From NCBI RefSeq assembly GCF_026242045.1, contig NZ_JAPJDO010000003.1, positions 186,001-250,000 of the forward strand: 64,000 bases of DNA. The letters are read 5' to 3'. Position numbers and translations under genes: made by a program. Under the pieces are notes generated by a model that saw only the letters and a program-made list of their open reading frames with translations, was not told the DNA's origin and ran no database searches. Positions 9,420 through 20,189 of the stretch are shown here, one piece after another. The stretch's first letter is position 1; each line of letters opens with the position of its first letter. The DNA is from Mycobacterium pinniadriaticum (GTDB lineage: Bacteria; Actinomycetota; Actinomycetes; Mycobacteriales; Mycobacteriaceae).

Positions 9420-9435
9420 GCTGTCCTCTCTCGGC

Positions 9436-9738
9436 TCACGGGATCGGATGGTGGACGGTGACCAGTTTGGTTCCGTCGCAGAAGGTGGCTTCGACCTGGA
9501 CGTCGTGCAGCATCTCCGGAACGCCCTCCATCACCTCGGCGCGGGTGAGCACTTCACGTCCGCTGACCATCAGCTCGGCGACGGTGCGGCCGTCGCGCGC
9601 ACCCTCCAGGACGTGGTCGGTGATGAGCGCGACACTCTCGGGGTGGTTGAGCAGCAGTCCACGCGCCTGCCTGCGGCGGGCGAGGTCGGCGGCATACGAG
9701 ATCAGCAGCCGGTCGGTTTCATGCGGTGTCAGGCGCAT
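9436..9738 (-). CDS. ureA: Urease gamma subunit
   Basis: A 100-aa urease gamma subunit starting [20 protein letters not shown]; the diagnostic [21 protein letters not shown] and [20 protein letters not shown] follow. The ATG at 9738 gives the standard 100-residue length; an in-frame start 6 codons upstream is less likely. It is the first structural gene of ureABCFGD, 51 nt after the thioesterase gene in the same direction, so the urease operon may be transcribed from the iron-box region upstream of that gene as well as from its own promoter. Confidence 0.97.
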   Translation of the reverse strand: MRLTPHETDRLLISYAADLARRRQARGLLLNHPESVALITDHVLEGARDGRTVAELMVSGREVLTRAEVMEGVPEMLHDVQVEATFCDGTKLVTVHHPIP

Positions 9739-9789
9739 AGAGGGCGATCCTGCCACGACACGACGCGATCAGCAGGTCGGCCGGTGGCG

Positions 9790-10218
9790 CTATTCCTGCG
9801 TGGGCTCGGGCTCGAGGTTCTGCAGCCGTACCTGACCACGGGCGACGATCCGGTCCTCGTCGTCACGGATGGTCACCAACCACAGCTGTTGACGCCGGCC
9901 GCGGTGTACAGGCTCGGTGACCCCGTACACGGTGCCTGCCGAGATCGCCCTCAAGAAGTCGGTGTTGTTGTTGACGCCGACGACGTTGCCGCCACCGTTG
10001 GCGGCGAGCCAGACGAAGGCCGATGTGCTGGCCATCGACTCGATCATCGAGCAGTACACCCCACCGTGGACGATGCCCATCGGCTGCAACAGCTTGGGCT
10101 GGACCTCCAGCTGCGCCTTGGCGCCGTCGGGAGTCAGTTCGGTGAACACCAGCCCGAGTTCGTTGTCGAATGGGGCGGAGAAGGCGATCTGCTCGATCGG
10201 CGACTGCTCTGATTGCAC
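9790..10218 (-). CDS. PaaI-type hotdog-fold thioesterase (Rv1847-like)
   Basis: A 142-aa single hotdog domain. The motif QPMGIVHGGVYCSMIESMAS carries the HGG and the catalytic acidic residue of the PaaI/YdiI thioesterases, and VVGVNNNTDFLRAISAG the partner strand. It would hydrolyse an acyl- or aryl-CoA, such as a DHNA-CoA-like compound; the true substrate is not known. The start is GTG 10218. In M. tuberculosis the homologue Rv1847 is also next to ureA and, as I recall, belongs to genes with an iron box; here an IdeR-type box lies about 140 nt upstream (10360-10378) and a strong hairpin lies between box and gene. Confidence 0.85.
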   Translation of the reverse strand: MQSEQSPIEQIAFSAPFDNELGLVFTELTPDGAKAQLEVQPKLLQPMGIVHGGVYCSMIESMASTSAFVWLAANGGGNVVGVNNNTDFLRAISAGTVYGVTEPVHRGRRQQLWLVTIRDDEDRIVARGQVRLQNLEPEPTQE

Positions 10219-10254
10219 GCATTTGTGTCTACACGAACACGTTGGCGAGATGAG

Positions 10255-10290
10255 GGACGGACCCCGCGCGATGAGACGCGGGGCCCGTCC
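10255..10290. terminator. Strong GC hairpin between FhuF-like and thioesterase genes
   Basis: GGACGG-A-CCCCGCG (10255-10268) pairs with CGCGGGG-C-CCGTCC (10277-10290): a 13-bp stem with one A/C mismatch and an 8-nt loop. No U-tract follows on either strand, which is common in mycobacterial intrinsic terminators. It could end transcription of the upstream FhuF-like gene. If the IdeR box at 10360 marks a promoter for the thioesterase gene, the hairpin would instead lie in that gene's leader, 36 nt before its start. Confidence 0.6.
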
Positions 10291-10359
10291 TCGGAATGGA
10301 CCGGGGGTCTCTGCAGCCCTCAGGACTCCGGCACGGTCCGTTCGTCTGATGGTGTCAGC

Positions 10360-10378
10360 CTAGGCAAGGCTTGCCTAA
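10360..10378. promoter_or_regulatory. Candidate IdeR/DtxR iron box upstream of thioesterase gene
   Basis: CTAGGCAAGGCTTGCCTAA matches 14 of 19 positions of the IdeR consensus TTAGGTTAGSCTAACCTAA and is itself nearly palindromic. It begins 10 nt beyond the stop codon of the FhuF-like gene and lies about 140 nt upstream of the thioesterase start, suggesting an iron-repressed promoter for the thioesterase (and perhaps urease) genes. Confidence 0.6.
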
Positions 10379-10388
10379 TCGAAAAGCC

Positions 10389-11108
10389 CTACCCGGTGCG
10401 CCGCAGCGCCCTGACCGGCAGCCCGAAGCCGATCAGCGCGTCGAGCACCAACTGGCCGCGCCTCATACAGGTGAGCTCGCCGGTGCCGGCGAGTTGGGGC
10501 ACCTGAGTGGCGGTGATCACCACCGCCGAGCCGACCATCTGCCACATCGCCGCCGGTGTGAGCGCACCCCGGCTCAGTTGATTCAGGCATTCGAAGATCG
10601 GTTCCAGCGATCGGTGGCAGCGGTGCGCGGTCCAGGTCGCCAGCGCGACTTCGTTGGGCAGCCGGACCACGTCGGCCATCGCCGGATCGTCGGGCAGCAC
10701 CCGCAGCATCGGATCCACCACGGCGGCCCAGTCGATCGTCCCTTCGGAGTCCACATGCATCCACAGGTTCCCCGGGCCCGCGTCCCAGGCCCGGCCCTCG
10801 AGCACGAACAGCGTGACCACCCGGCCCAGTACGGCGTGGGTGAACGTGGCCGCCAGTTGCTGGCCGACGGCGCGGCGGTCGCCGAGCTCGTCAACCGAGG
10901 CCTCGAACATGTCGGCCAGCCGGTCCGTCGTCGTCACCGAGTCCAGCGGCCACCACCGGCGCCGCGACACATCGGCCATAACCGCCACCCCGTGCACCCG
11001 CGGGGAATCCGGGGTCAGCCGGCGCAACCGGCCGCTGGATTCGTGCAGGGGCAGCATGCGGCGAATGGTCATTCCGTCGATCAGCGGGTCAACCACGGCT
11101 GTGGTCAC
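10389..11108 (-). CDS. FhuF-like iron-related protein, IdeR-box controlled
   Basis: A 239-aa protein that I do not recognise with certainty. The central part (GRVVTLFVLEGRAWDAGPG, NLWMHVDSEGTIDWAAVVDP, MWQMVGSAVV) resembles the FhuF-like ferric-siderophore-reductase fold. It lacks the C-terminal four-Cys [2Fe-2S] motif of FhuF; its cysteines are scattered (HRCHR, FECLN, LTCMRR). The GTG at 11108 was chosen because AAGGAGG (11113-11119) sits just before it; the open frame extends upstream through two iron boxes that should be regulatory DNA. Two IdeR-type boxes 20-67 nt upstream imply repression by iron-loaded IdeR. A siderophore-iron release or iron-storage helper role is inference. Confidence 0.5.
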   Translation of the reverse strand: MTTAVVDPLIDGMTIRRMLPLHESSGRLRRLTPDSPRVHGVAVMADVSRRRWWPLDSVTTTDRLADMFEASVDELGDRRAVGQQLAATFTHAVLGRVVTLFVLEGRAWDAGPGNLWMHVDSEGTIDWAAVVDPMLRVLPDDPAMADVVRLPNEVALATWTAHRCHRSLEPIFECLNQLSRGALTPAAMWQMVGSAVVITATQVPQLAGTGELTCMRRGQLVLDALIGFGLPVRALRRTG

Positions 11109-11127
11109 GACACCTCCTTCGCTAGAG

Positions 11128-11146
11128 TTAGGCAAGCCTAACCATA
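11128..11146. promoter_or_regulatory. Candidate IdeR/DtxR iron box 1 of FhuF-like gene
   Basis: TTAGGCAAGCCTAACCATA matches 15 of 19 positions of the IdeR consensus. It lies 20 nt upstream of the chosen start of the FhuF-like gene, where bound IdeR would block that promoter. Confidence 0.75.
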
Positions 11147-11156
11147 AGAGAGCTGA

Positions 11157-11175
11157 AAAGGTTAGCATTGCCTAA
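11157..11175. promoter_or_regulatory. Candidate IdeR/DtxR iron box 2 of FhuF-like gene
   Basis: AAAGGTTAGCATTGCCTAA matches 14 of 19 positions of the IdeR consensus, 10 nt from the first box. Paired boxes are typical of strongly iron-repressed mycobacterial promoters. It could also act on the divergent blaI gene, 170 nt away. Confidence 0.65.
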
Positions 11176-11226
11176 TGTGAATGCCGTCACAGTTTTTCCC
11201 AGGCTGAGCAGGCTGTCCTGCGGTTA

Positions 11227-11268
11227 CCGGACACCCGGCGGCGTTCTGGGAACGCCAGCGGTGTCCGG
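11227..11268. other. Two-part inverted repeat between fhuF-like and blaI
   Basis: An outer stem CCGGACACC (11227-11235) / GGTGTCCGG (11260-11268) encloses an inner stem GGCGTTC (11240-11246) / GAACGCC (11250-11256). It lies 80 nt upstream of blaI in a divergent intergenic region, so a terminator is unlikely; it may be a leader structure or a small palindromic repeat. Downstream of it, CGCCCG (about 11296-11301) and CGGGCG form another short inverted repeat before blaI that could be a BlaI operator. Function of both is unproven. Confidence 0.45.
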
Positions 11269-11348
11269 CGAGTTGATCGAGAAAGTTGCATACGACGCCC
11301 GGTAGTAAACGGGCGTACTCTTGTTTCACTGCTACGGAATGAACGGAT

Positions 11349-11765
11349 ATGGCCAAGTTGACTCGTCTCGGCGAACTCGAACGCGCGGTGATGGACCACC
11401 TGTGGGCCGCTGGTGAGCCGTTGACGGTTCGCCAGGTGCACGAGGCCCTCTGTACCGAGCGCGATCTGGCCTACACCACGGTGATGACCGTCCTGCAGCG
11501 CCTCGCCCGCAAGAACCTGGTGTCGCAAATCCGCGACGACCGCGCCCACCAGTACGCGCCGGTCCAGGCCCGCGACGAGCTGGTCGCCGGCCTGATGGTC
11601 GACGCACTGGATCAGGCGGCCGACTCCGGTAGCCGGCAGGCCGCGCTGGTGCACTTCGTCGAGCGGGTCGGAGTCGACGAAGCCGACGCCTTGCGCCGCG
11701 CCCTGGCCGAATTAGAATCCAGGAACCGTTCAACCTGGCCGGCTGGCGGCGCGCCCGGCGTCTGA
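11349..11765 (+). CDS. blaI: BlaI-family transcriptional repressor (Rv1846c-like)
   Basis: A 138-aa winged-helix repressor. It begins MAKLTRLGELERAVMDHLW and contains the recognition-helix region VHEALCTERDLAYTTVMTVL and the wing ARKNLVSQIRDDRAHQY of the BlaI/MecI family, followed by a C-terminal dimerisation and cleavage region. It lies 14 nt before a BlaR-type metalloprotease gene, the standard repressor/sensor pair. In M. tuberculosis the homologue Rv1846c controls blaC and, as I recall, its own operon and ATP synthase genes. No beta-lactamase gene is in this window. Confidence 0.92.
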   Translation: MAKLTRLGELERAVMDHLWAAGEPLTVRQVHEALCTERDLAYTTVMTVLQRLARKNLVSQIRDDRAHQYAPVQARDELVAGLMVDALDQAADSGSRQAALVHFVERVGVDEADALRRALAELESRNRSTWPAGGAPGV

Positions 11766-11779
11766 GAGACACTGTCAGC

Positions 11780-12706
11780 GTGTCCGCGCTGGCCTTCACC
11801 TTCCTCGCCTTGATGCTGGTCGGTCCTGTGCCCGCGCTGCTGGCCCGGGCGTCCTGGCCGATGCGGGCGCCGCGAGCGGCGATCGTGTTGTGGCAGTCGA
11901 TCGCGGTGGCCGCCGTGCTGTCGGCATTCAGCGCGGGTCTGGCGATCGCGAGCCGGCTGTTCGATCCCGGTATCGACGGCCGCCCGACCGCGACCATCAC
12001 CAGCGAGATCGGGGTCCTGGGCTGGCCGCTGTGGCTGGCTTATGTCCTTGTCTTCGCCATCACGCTGTTCATCGGCGCCCGCTTGCTGGTCGCGGTGATC
12101 CAGGTTGCGGTGGCCACCCGGCGCCGCCGGGCGCATCACCGGATGGTGGTGGACCTGCTCGGCGACTGCCGGCACGGTATGAGCGGGGTGCGGGTTCTGG
12201 ACGTTGCCGAACCGCTGGCCTATTGCCTACCCGGGGTGCGCAGCCGGGTGGTGCTCAGCCAGGGCACCCTGTCGGCGCTGAGCGATAGCGAACTCGTGGC
12301 GATCCTCAGCCACGAACGCGCCCACCTGCGCGCCCGTCACGACCTGGTGCTCGAGGCGTTCATCGCCGTGCATACCGCCTTCCCCCGCTTCGTCCGCAGC
12401 GGCAGCGCGCTGGCCGCCGTGCGGTTGCTCGTCGAGATGCTCGCCGACGACGCCGCCGTGCGCACCGCGGGACCCACTCCCCTGGCTCGCGCCCTGGTGG
12501 CCTGCGCGTGGGGACGTACGCCGTCCGGCGCGCTGGCCGCCGGTGGCCTCGGCACGGTGATCCGGGTGCGGCGACTGTGCGGCCGGGGAAACAGCCTGTT
12601 GCTGTCGCTGGCCGCCTACACCGCCGCCGCCGTCGTGTTGGTGGTTCCCACCGTCGCGGTCGCGATGCCCTGGCTGACCGAGCTGCATCGGCTGTTCCTC
12701 TCCTGA
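11780..12706 (+). CDS. BlaR-like M56-family membrane metalloprotease (Rv1845c-like)
   Basis: A 308-aa integral membrane protease without the penicillin-sensor domain of staphylococcal BlaR1. Membrane segments are at about 1-20, 35-57, 80-105 and 275-300. The zinc motif HERAH is in LVAILSHERAHLRARHD, and the third ligand region is VEMLADDAAV. It starts at GTG 11780, 14 nt after blaI. Length is close to M. tuberculosis Rv1845c (316 aa). The likely job is cleavage or release of BlaI upon cell-wall stress; because no sensor domain is fused, the signal it perceives is unclear. Confidence 0.88.
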   Translation: MSALAFTFLALMLVGPVPALLARASWPMRAPRAAIVLWQSIAVAAVLSAFSAGLAIASRLFDPGIDGRPTATITSEIGVLGWPLWLAYVLVFAITLFIGARLLVAVIQVAVATRRRRAHHRMVVDLLGDCRHGMSGVRVLDVAEPLAYCLPGVRSRVVLSQGTLSALSDSELVAILSHERAHLRARHDLVLEAFIAVHTAFPRFVRSGSALAAVRLLVEMLADDAAVRTAGPTPLARALVACAWGRTPSGALAAGGLGTVIRVRRLCGRGNSLLLSLAAYTAAAVVLVVPTVAVAMPWLTELHRLFLS

Positions 12707-12751
12707 AATTAGCTGTGCCACAAATAAATTCACACAACTGAAAGGCGTGAG

Positions 12752-15705
<2,954 letters not shown>

Positions 15706-15771
15706 ACGGAGCCGCGTCCGCCAAACCGCTACCATAGGGTCTGTTCAGGCCCCACCGAGGAAAGGGATCCC

Positions 15772-15906
15772 GTGCCGCAGGCACCCGTCGAGGCCCCCGC
15801 CCAGGAGGTTGCCTCCGGTGAGCGGCACGCGGAGGATTCCGACGCCGAACCTTCCACTAGTCGGCCGGGCACACGGCCCGGCGACCTGAAGGCACGAACC
15901 CGGTGA
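15772..15906 (+). CDS. Candidate 44-aa leader-type small protein
   Basis: A short reading frame starting at GTG 15772, preceded by an excellent ribosome-binding site (GAGGAAAGGG, 15757-15766), reads [16 protein letters not shown] and continues hydrophilic and Pro/Ala/Glu-rich to TGA 15904-15906. Its stop overlaps the GTG of the following CNNM gene (GTGA), so translation of the two would be coupled. It has no recognisable domain. The strong ribosome-binding site has no other downstream start to serve at the right distance, which is the main support. It may be a small protein or a regulatory upstream frame. Confidence 0.45.
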   Translation: MPQAPVEAPAQEVASGERHAEDSDAEPSTSRPGTRPGDLKARTR

Positions 15907-17264
15907 ACGTCCTCTATACCTCGTTGAGCCTGCTGGCGATCGTCATTCTGACGTTAGGGACGGCATTGTTCGTGGCCGCCGAGTTCTCGCTGACCGCCCT
16001 CGAACGCAGCACCGTCGACGCCAACGCCCGGGATGGCGACCGCAGGGACCATTTTGTCCAGCGGGCCCACCGCACACTGTCGTTCCAGCTCTCCGGCGCG
16101 CAGCTGGGCATCTCCATCACCACCCTGGCCACCGGTTACCTCGCCGAACCCGTGCTCGCCCGGTTGTTCGACCCGGTTCTGGATCTGCTGCGCGTGCCCG
16201 ATAACGCGGTACCGGGAATCGCACTGGCGCTGGCCATCCTGATCGCCACCTCGCTGTCGATGGTGTTCGGCGAGTTGGTGCCCAAGAATCTGGCCGTCGC
16301 GCGCCCGGTGCCGACCGCGCGGGCCACGGCCGGATTCCAGCTGGCGTTCGCCACCGTGATGACCCCGGCGATCAAACTCACCAATGGCACCGCGAACTGG
16401 ATCCTGCGCCGGCTGGGTATCGAACCCGCCGAGGAGTTGCGCTCGGCGCGCTCCCCCGAAGAACTCGGCGCCCTGGTTCGCAACTCGGCCGAGCACGGCT
16501 CGCTCGACGAGACCACGGCGGCACTGGTGAACCGATCACTGCAGTTCGGCTCGCGGATCGCCGAGGAGTTCATGACGCCACGCACCGAGATCGAGGCGCT
16601 GGACGCCGACGACACCGTCACCGATCTGGTGACGGCCTCGGCCGACACCGGCTTTTCCCGCTTTCCCATCGTCAACGGCGACCTCGACGAAACGATCGGC
16701 ATCGTGCACGTCAAACAGGTGTTCAGCCTGCCCTCCGCCCAGCGGTCGACGACCAAGCTGGTGTCGTTGGCGATCCCGGTGCCGACCGTGCCGTCCACCC
16801 TCGACGGTGACGCCCTGATGGCTCAACTGCGCGCGCACGGCCTGCAGACCGCCATGGTGGTCGACGAGTACGGCGGCACCGCGGGCATGGTCACCGTGGA
16901 GGATTTGATCGAGGAGATCGTCGGCGACGTGCGCGACGAGCACGACGACTCCACACCCGACTTCCAGAAGTCCGGCCAGGGCTGGCGGGTCTCCGGCCTG
17001 CTGCGCATCGACGAGGTCGCCGAGGCGACCGGTTTCCGCGCCTCCGAAGGTGAGTACGAAACCATCGGCGGGCTGGTGCTGGAGACCCTGGGCCACATCC
17101 CCGAGCCAGGTGAATCGGTGGAACTGTCGGCTTTCGATCCCGACGGCCCCTTCGACGACCCGGTCCGCTGGCGCGCCACCGTCATCGAGATGGACGGCCG
17201 GCGCATCGATCAGCTCGTGCTCACCGAGGTGGGCCGCTCCGGTGACGGCGACGGGGAGCGCTGA
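15903..17264 (+). CDS. CNNM/CorC-type CBS membrane protein (Rv1842c-like)
   Basis: A 453-aa 'hemolysin family' protein. The N-terminal DUF21/CNNM membrane domain (about 1-195) includes [15 protein letters not shown] and [16 protein letters not shown]; a CBS pair follows (about 215-340, [31 protein letters not shown]) and a C-terminal CorC/HlyC domain begins near [15 protein letters not shown]/CorC proteins are linked to Mg2+ (and Co2+) efflux or homeostasis; a hemolytic role is not supported. It starts with GTG 15903 overlapping the small upstream frame and its stop overlaps the next gene by 1 nt. Length matches Rv1842c (455 aa). Confidence 0.9.
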   Translation: MNVLYTSLSLLAIVILTLGTALFVAAEFSLTALERSTVDANARDGDRRDHFVQRAHRTLSFQLSGAQLGISITTLATGYLAEPVLARLFDPVLDLLRVPDNAVPGIALALAILIATSLSMVFGELVPKNLAVARPVPTARATAGFQLAFATVMTPAIKLTNGTANWILRRLGIEPAEELRSARSPEELGALVRNSAEHGSLDETTAALVNRSLQFGSRIAEEFMTPRTEIEALDADDTVTDLVTASADTGFSRFPIVNGDLDETIGIVHVKQVFSLPSAQRSTTKLVSLAIPVPTVPSTLDGDALMAQLRAHGLQTAMVVDEYGGTAGMVTVEDLIEEIVGDVRDEHDDSTPDFQKSGQGWRVSGLLRIDEVAEATGFRASEGEYETIGGLVLETLGHIPEPGESVELSAFDPDGPFDDPVRWRATVIEMDGRRIDQLVLTEVGRSGDGDGER

Positions 17265-18319
17265 TGGGCGGCGACATCTTGGGCGTGCTGCTGACGATCG
17301 CGCTGCTGGGCGCCAACGCGTTCTTCGTCGGATCGGAGTTCGCGCTGATCTCGGCGCGCCGCGACCGGCTGGAAACCCTTGCCGAACAAGGCAAGCGCAG
17401 CGCGGTTACGGTGTTGCGGGCCGGCGAGCAACTGTCGCTGATGCTGGCCGGTGCCCAGCTGGGCATCACGGTCTGCTCGATCCTGCTCGGTCGGGTCGGC
17501 GAACCCGCCGTGGCCCACTTCCTGGAGAAGCCCTTCGACCTGGTCGGGGTGCCCGACGCCGTTCTGCACACGGTGTCGTTCGTGGTGGCGTTGGGCATCG
17601 TCGTGACGCTGCATGTCCTGCTCGGCGAGATGGTGCCCAAGAACATCGCCATTGCCGGGCCGGAGACGACCGCGATGCTCGTGATACCGGTCTATCTGGT
17701 GTACGTGCGGATCGCCCGGCCGTTCATCGCCTTCTACAACTGGGCAGCCAACACCACGCTGAAGATCTTCGGTATCGAGGCCAAGGACGAGCTCGACGTC
17801 ACGGTGTCCACCGTGGAGCTCGCGGAGATGATCGCCGAGTCCCGCTCCGAGGGTTTGCTGGATCCCGAAGAACACATGCGGCTGACCCGCGCGCTGCAGA
17901 TCCGCAACCGCGTCGTCAACGATGTCGCGGTTCCGATGAGTGAAATCCGGGCGGTACCGGTGGCCGGGCCCGGCGCCGGTCCCACCGTCAGCGCGGTCGA
18001 GCAGGCGCTCACCGAAACCGGCTACTCCCGCTTTCCGGTCGTCGGCGGCGACGGGACCATGATCGGGTACCTGCACATCAAAGATGTGCTCAGCCAGATC
18101 GACGACCCCGATGCGGTGGTCGATGTCGCGTTGGTGCGCCCACTGCCCCGGGTGGCCGCCGACATGCCGCTGCCCGACGCCCTGTCGTTGCTGCGCCGCG
18201 ACAACAGCCACCTGGCCGTGGTCACCGCGGCCGATGGCAGCCTCTGTGCGATGGTCGCCCTCGAGGACCTGGTCGAGGATCTGGTCGGCACGGTGCGCGA
18301 CGGGATGCATCGCGCCTAG
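17264..18319 (+). CDS. CNNM/CBS membrane protein without CorC tail (Rv1841c-like)
   Basis: A 351-aa paralogue of the preceding gene. The DUF21/CNNM domain (about 1-185) has ANAFFVGSEFALISARRDRLE and LLGEMVPKNIAIAGPE; the CBS pair spans about 205-340 and ends VALEDLVEDLVGTVRD. It lacks the C-terminal CorC/HlyC domain of its neighbour. ATG 17264 overlaps the upstream stop (TGATG), so the two are coupled and may form a heteromeric Mg2+-handling complex. Its stop overlaps tail to tail with the repaired frame of the potassium-channel gene. Confidence 0.9.
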   Translation: MGGDILGVLLTIALLGANAFFVGSEFALISARRDRLETLAEQGKRSAVTVLRAGEQLSLMLAGAQLGITVCSILLGRVGEPAVAHFLEKPFDLVGVPDAVLHTVSFVVALGIVVTLHVLLGEMVPKNIAIAGPETTAMLVIPVYLVYVRIARPFIAFYNWAANTTLKIFGIEAKDELDVTVSTVELAEMIAESRSEGLLDPEEHMRLTRALQIRNRVVNDVAVPMSEIRAVPVAGPGAGPTVSAVEQALTETGYSRFPVVGGDGTMIGYLHIKDVLSQIDDPDAVVDVALVRPLPRVAADMPLPDALSLLRRDNSHLAVVTAADGSLCAMVALEDLVEDLVGTVRDGMHRA

Positions 18320-19108
18320 CCGCGGCGCGCCGCGGCATCGGCCCGGTGGGCCCGGGCCCCGTAAACGGATGCGCGCCGTTCGCCGGGCGCCCGCCAGCGC
18401 CTCGTTGAGTCGGCGGACCTCGTCGCGCAGAGCCTCGATCTGGTCTGCCGTAGCGGCATTGGTGGCGGTGTTGTCCTCGGACACCCGCTCGACGATCCAG
18501 GACGCGACCGTGGCGGTGATGACACCGATCAGGCTTATCCCGCCCACCATCAGCAGGGCCGCGATGAGCCGGCCGACAACCGTCACCGGGTAGAGGTCCC
18601 CGTATCCGACCGTGGTGATGGTGGCCAGCGCCCACCACACGGCGTCGCCGAAGGTGACGATGTTCGCGCCGGCCACCGCGCGCTCGACGTCGAGAACCGC
18701 CAGCGACGAGGCGTAGACCAGCAGGATCGCCACACTGGTGGCATAGATCACCACTCGCCCGCGCAGCGCGTTGCCGAACGCCCGCTGCAGGGTGAACACC
18801 AGCAACACCAGCCGCAATACCCGCAGCGGCCGCAGGAACGGAAGCGCGACGGTGGCCAGGTCGAACAGATGCCCGAAGAACCACCGCAGCCGGGCCTCGG
18901 CCAGCACCAACCGGATCACGTAGTCGCCGACGAACAACACCCACAGCACCGACATGGCAGTGTCCAGCCAAACGCCGGCAGCACCACGAGGCTCGGCCAG
19001 CACCTGCAGCGAGTACGTCACCAGGAAAACCACCGCAACCGCGGCCAGCGGCCATTCGCAGCGTTGTTCCCACCGGTTCAGTCGGGACTGCGGTTGGGGC
19101 AACGCCAT
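18316..19108 (-). pseudogene. Voltage-gated-type K+ channel gene with probable 3' frameshift
   Basis: From ATG 19108 (after AGAGGA) the frame encodes a six-segment channel: S1 near WPLAAVAVVFLVTYSLQVL, S2 DTAMSVLWVLFVGDYVIRL, an Arg-rich S4-like RPLRVLRLVLLV, S5, the pore helix and filter ITTVGYGDLYPVT, S6 GGISLIGVITATVASWIVE, then a coiled tail IEALRDEVRRLNEALAGA. After that tail the frame has no stop until about 17210, deep inside the convergent CNNM gene, and uses rare codons (TTA, CTA, CGA). Shifting by +1 near 18400 gives a GC-biased tail ending at TAG 18316, exactly tail to tail with the CNNM gene. The channel core is complete, so it may still function; a sequencing error is possible. 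Confidence 0.7.
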
Positions 19109-19246
19109 CGATTCATCCTCTGTAATTCGGGTCCGGTTCCCCGTTATGCGTTCCCGTTCTGCTCCTCGATCATGTGTGCTGGTCGCGCCCCGGATAAAAT
19201 GCGTGGGGTCCCGGCACGGCAAGTCGATGGCCGAGGAGGACACCCG

Positions 19247-20170
19247 ATGCCACACGTGCTCGGCGAGGCGGAATGGACCGCGCTGGCGGCCACACACCGT
19301 TCCCGGGTCGAAACCTTCACCGGGCCGCACCAGCGTCGGTCCGGCCGTGGTGAGGCGCACCCGGTGTGGGACTTCCTGTTCAGCTATTACAGCCTGCGGC
19401 CCCGTCAGCTGCGGGTGTGGCACCCCGGCTTCGGCGCGGTGCTGGCCGGGACGGGTGCGCACGAGTATCTGGATCGCGCCGGCTATGTCCGCGCGGGTCA
19501 CGGAGTGACAGTCGGGCTGCCGTATCTGAAGGCCCGGCTCGAGACCGTGCGCTTCGTGGCCGACTTGCTGCGATCCACCCAGGGGCGCGCCCCCCAGTTC
19601 GGCTGCTTCGGCATGCACGAGTGGGCCATGGTCTACCGCACCGATGCCGTCCGACACGGCCGGGTGCCACTGCGACTGGGCTCCGCGGGCACCGACGCGG
19701 TGGTCGAATCGATGTCGCTGCGCTGCACCCACTTCGACGCCTACCGCTTCTTCACCGACGACGCAGCTCCCCGCAACTGCGGGACACCCAGCCGAGCCGA
19801 CCAGCGGGACTGGGAGCAGCCCGGCTGCCTGCACGCCAACATGGACCTCTACAAGTGGTGCTACAAGCTCAGCCCGCTGGTCGGATCGGACCTGCTGGTC
19901 GACTGTCTGCAGCTGGCCGCCGAGGCCCGCGAGCTCGACATGCGGGCCAGCCCCTACGATCTGAGCGGACTGGGATTCGAGCCGATCACCGTCGAGGAAC
20001 CCGCCGGACGAGCGGAATACGTGCGGCGCCAGACAGGTATCAGTGAGCGCGCCGCACCGTTGCGCCGGGCACTGCTGACGTGGTGTGACCGGCTTTTGCG
20101 CCGGAGTGTGGCCTGCACCGCCTACGACAGCCTGTCGGAGGGGTCCCTACCTGCGGGTAAGATGAATTGA
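19247..20170 (+). CDS. Conserved actinobacterial protein, often labelled 3-methyladenine DNA glycosylase
   Basis: A 307-aa protein with [26 protein letters not shown] near the N-terminus, then [13 protein letters not shown] and [19 protein letters not shown] recognise the family as one widely annotated in actinobacteria as '3-methyladenine DNA glycosylase', but it shows no helix-hairpin-helix or AlkA/Tag motif that I can see, so that label is doubtful. It has several conserved His, Trp and Cys residues that could be an active or metal site. ATG 19247 follows GAGGAGGA (19233-19240). It is divergent from the K+ channel gene and only 19 nt upstream of glcB, so the two are probably co-transcribed. 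Confidence 0.6.
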   Translation: MPHVLGEAEWTALAATHRSRVETFTGPHQRRSGRGEAHPVWDFLFSYYSLRPRQLRVWHPGFGAVLAGTGAHEYLDRAGYVRAGHGVTVGLPYLKARLETVRFVADLLRSTQGRAPQFGCFGMHEWAMVYRTDAVRHGRVPLRLGSAGTDAVVESMSLRCTHFDAYRFFTDDAAPRNCGTPSRADQRDWEQPGCLHANMDLYKWCYKLSPLVGSDLLVDCLQLAAEARELDMRASPYDLSGLGFEPITVEEPAGRAEYVRRQTGISERAAPLRRALLTWCDRLLRRSVACTAYDSLSEGSLPAGKMN

Positions 20171-20189
20171 TTGTCGTGAGGGAGGACAG

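Noticed and set aside
11109..11168. Upstream extension of the FhuF-like frame
   Set aside because: It would translate through two iron boxes; AAGGAGG just before GTG 11108 gives a better start.
17210..18315. Continuation of the K+ channel frame through the CNNM gene
   Set aside because: The residues have no channel character, rare codons appear as soon as the coiled tail ends, and the opposite strand holds a well-conserved CNNM protein. I treat the continuation as a consequence of a frameshift.
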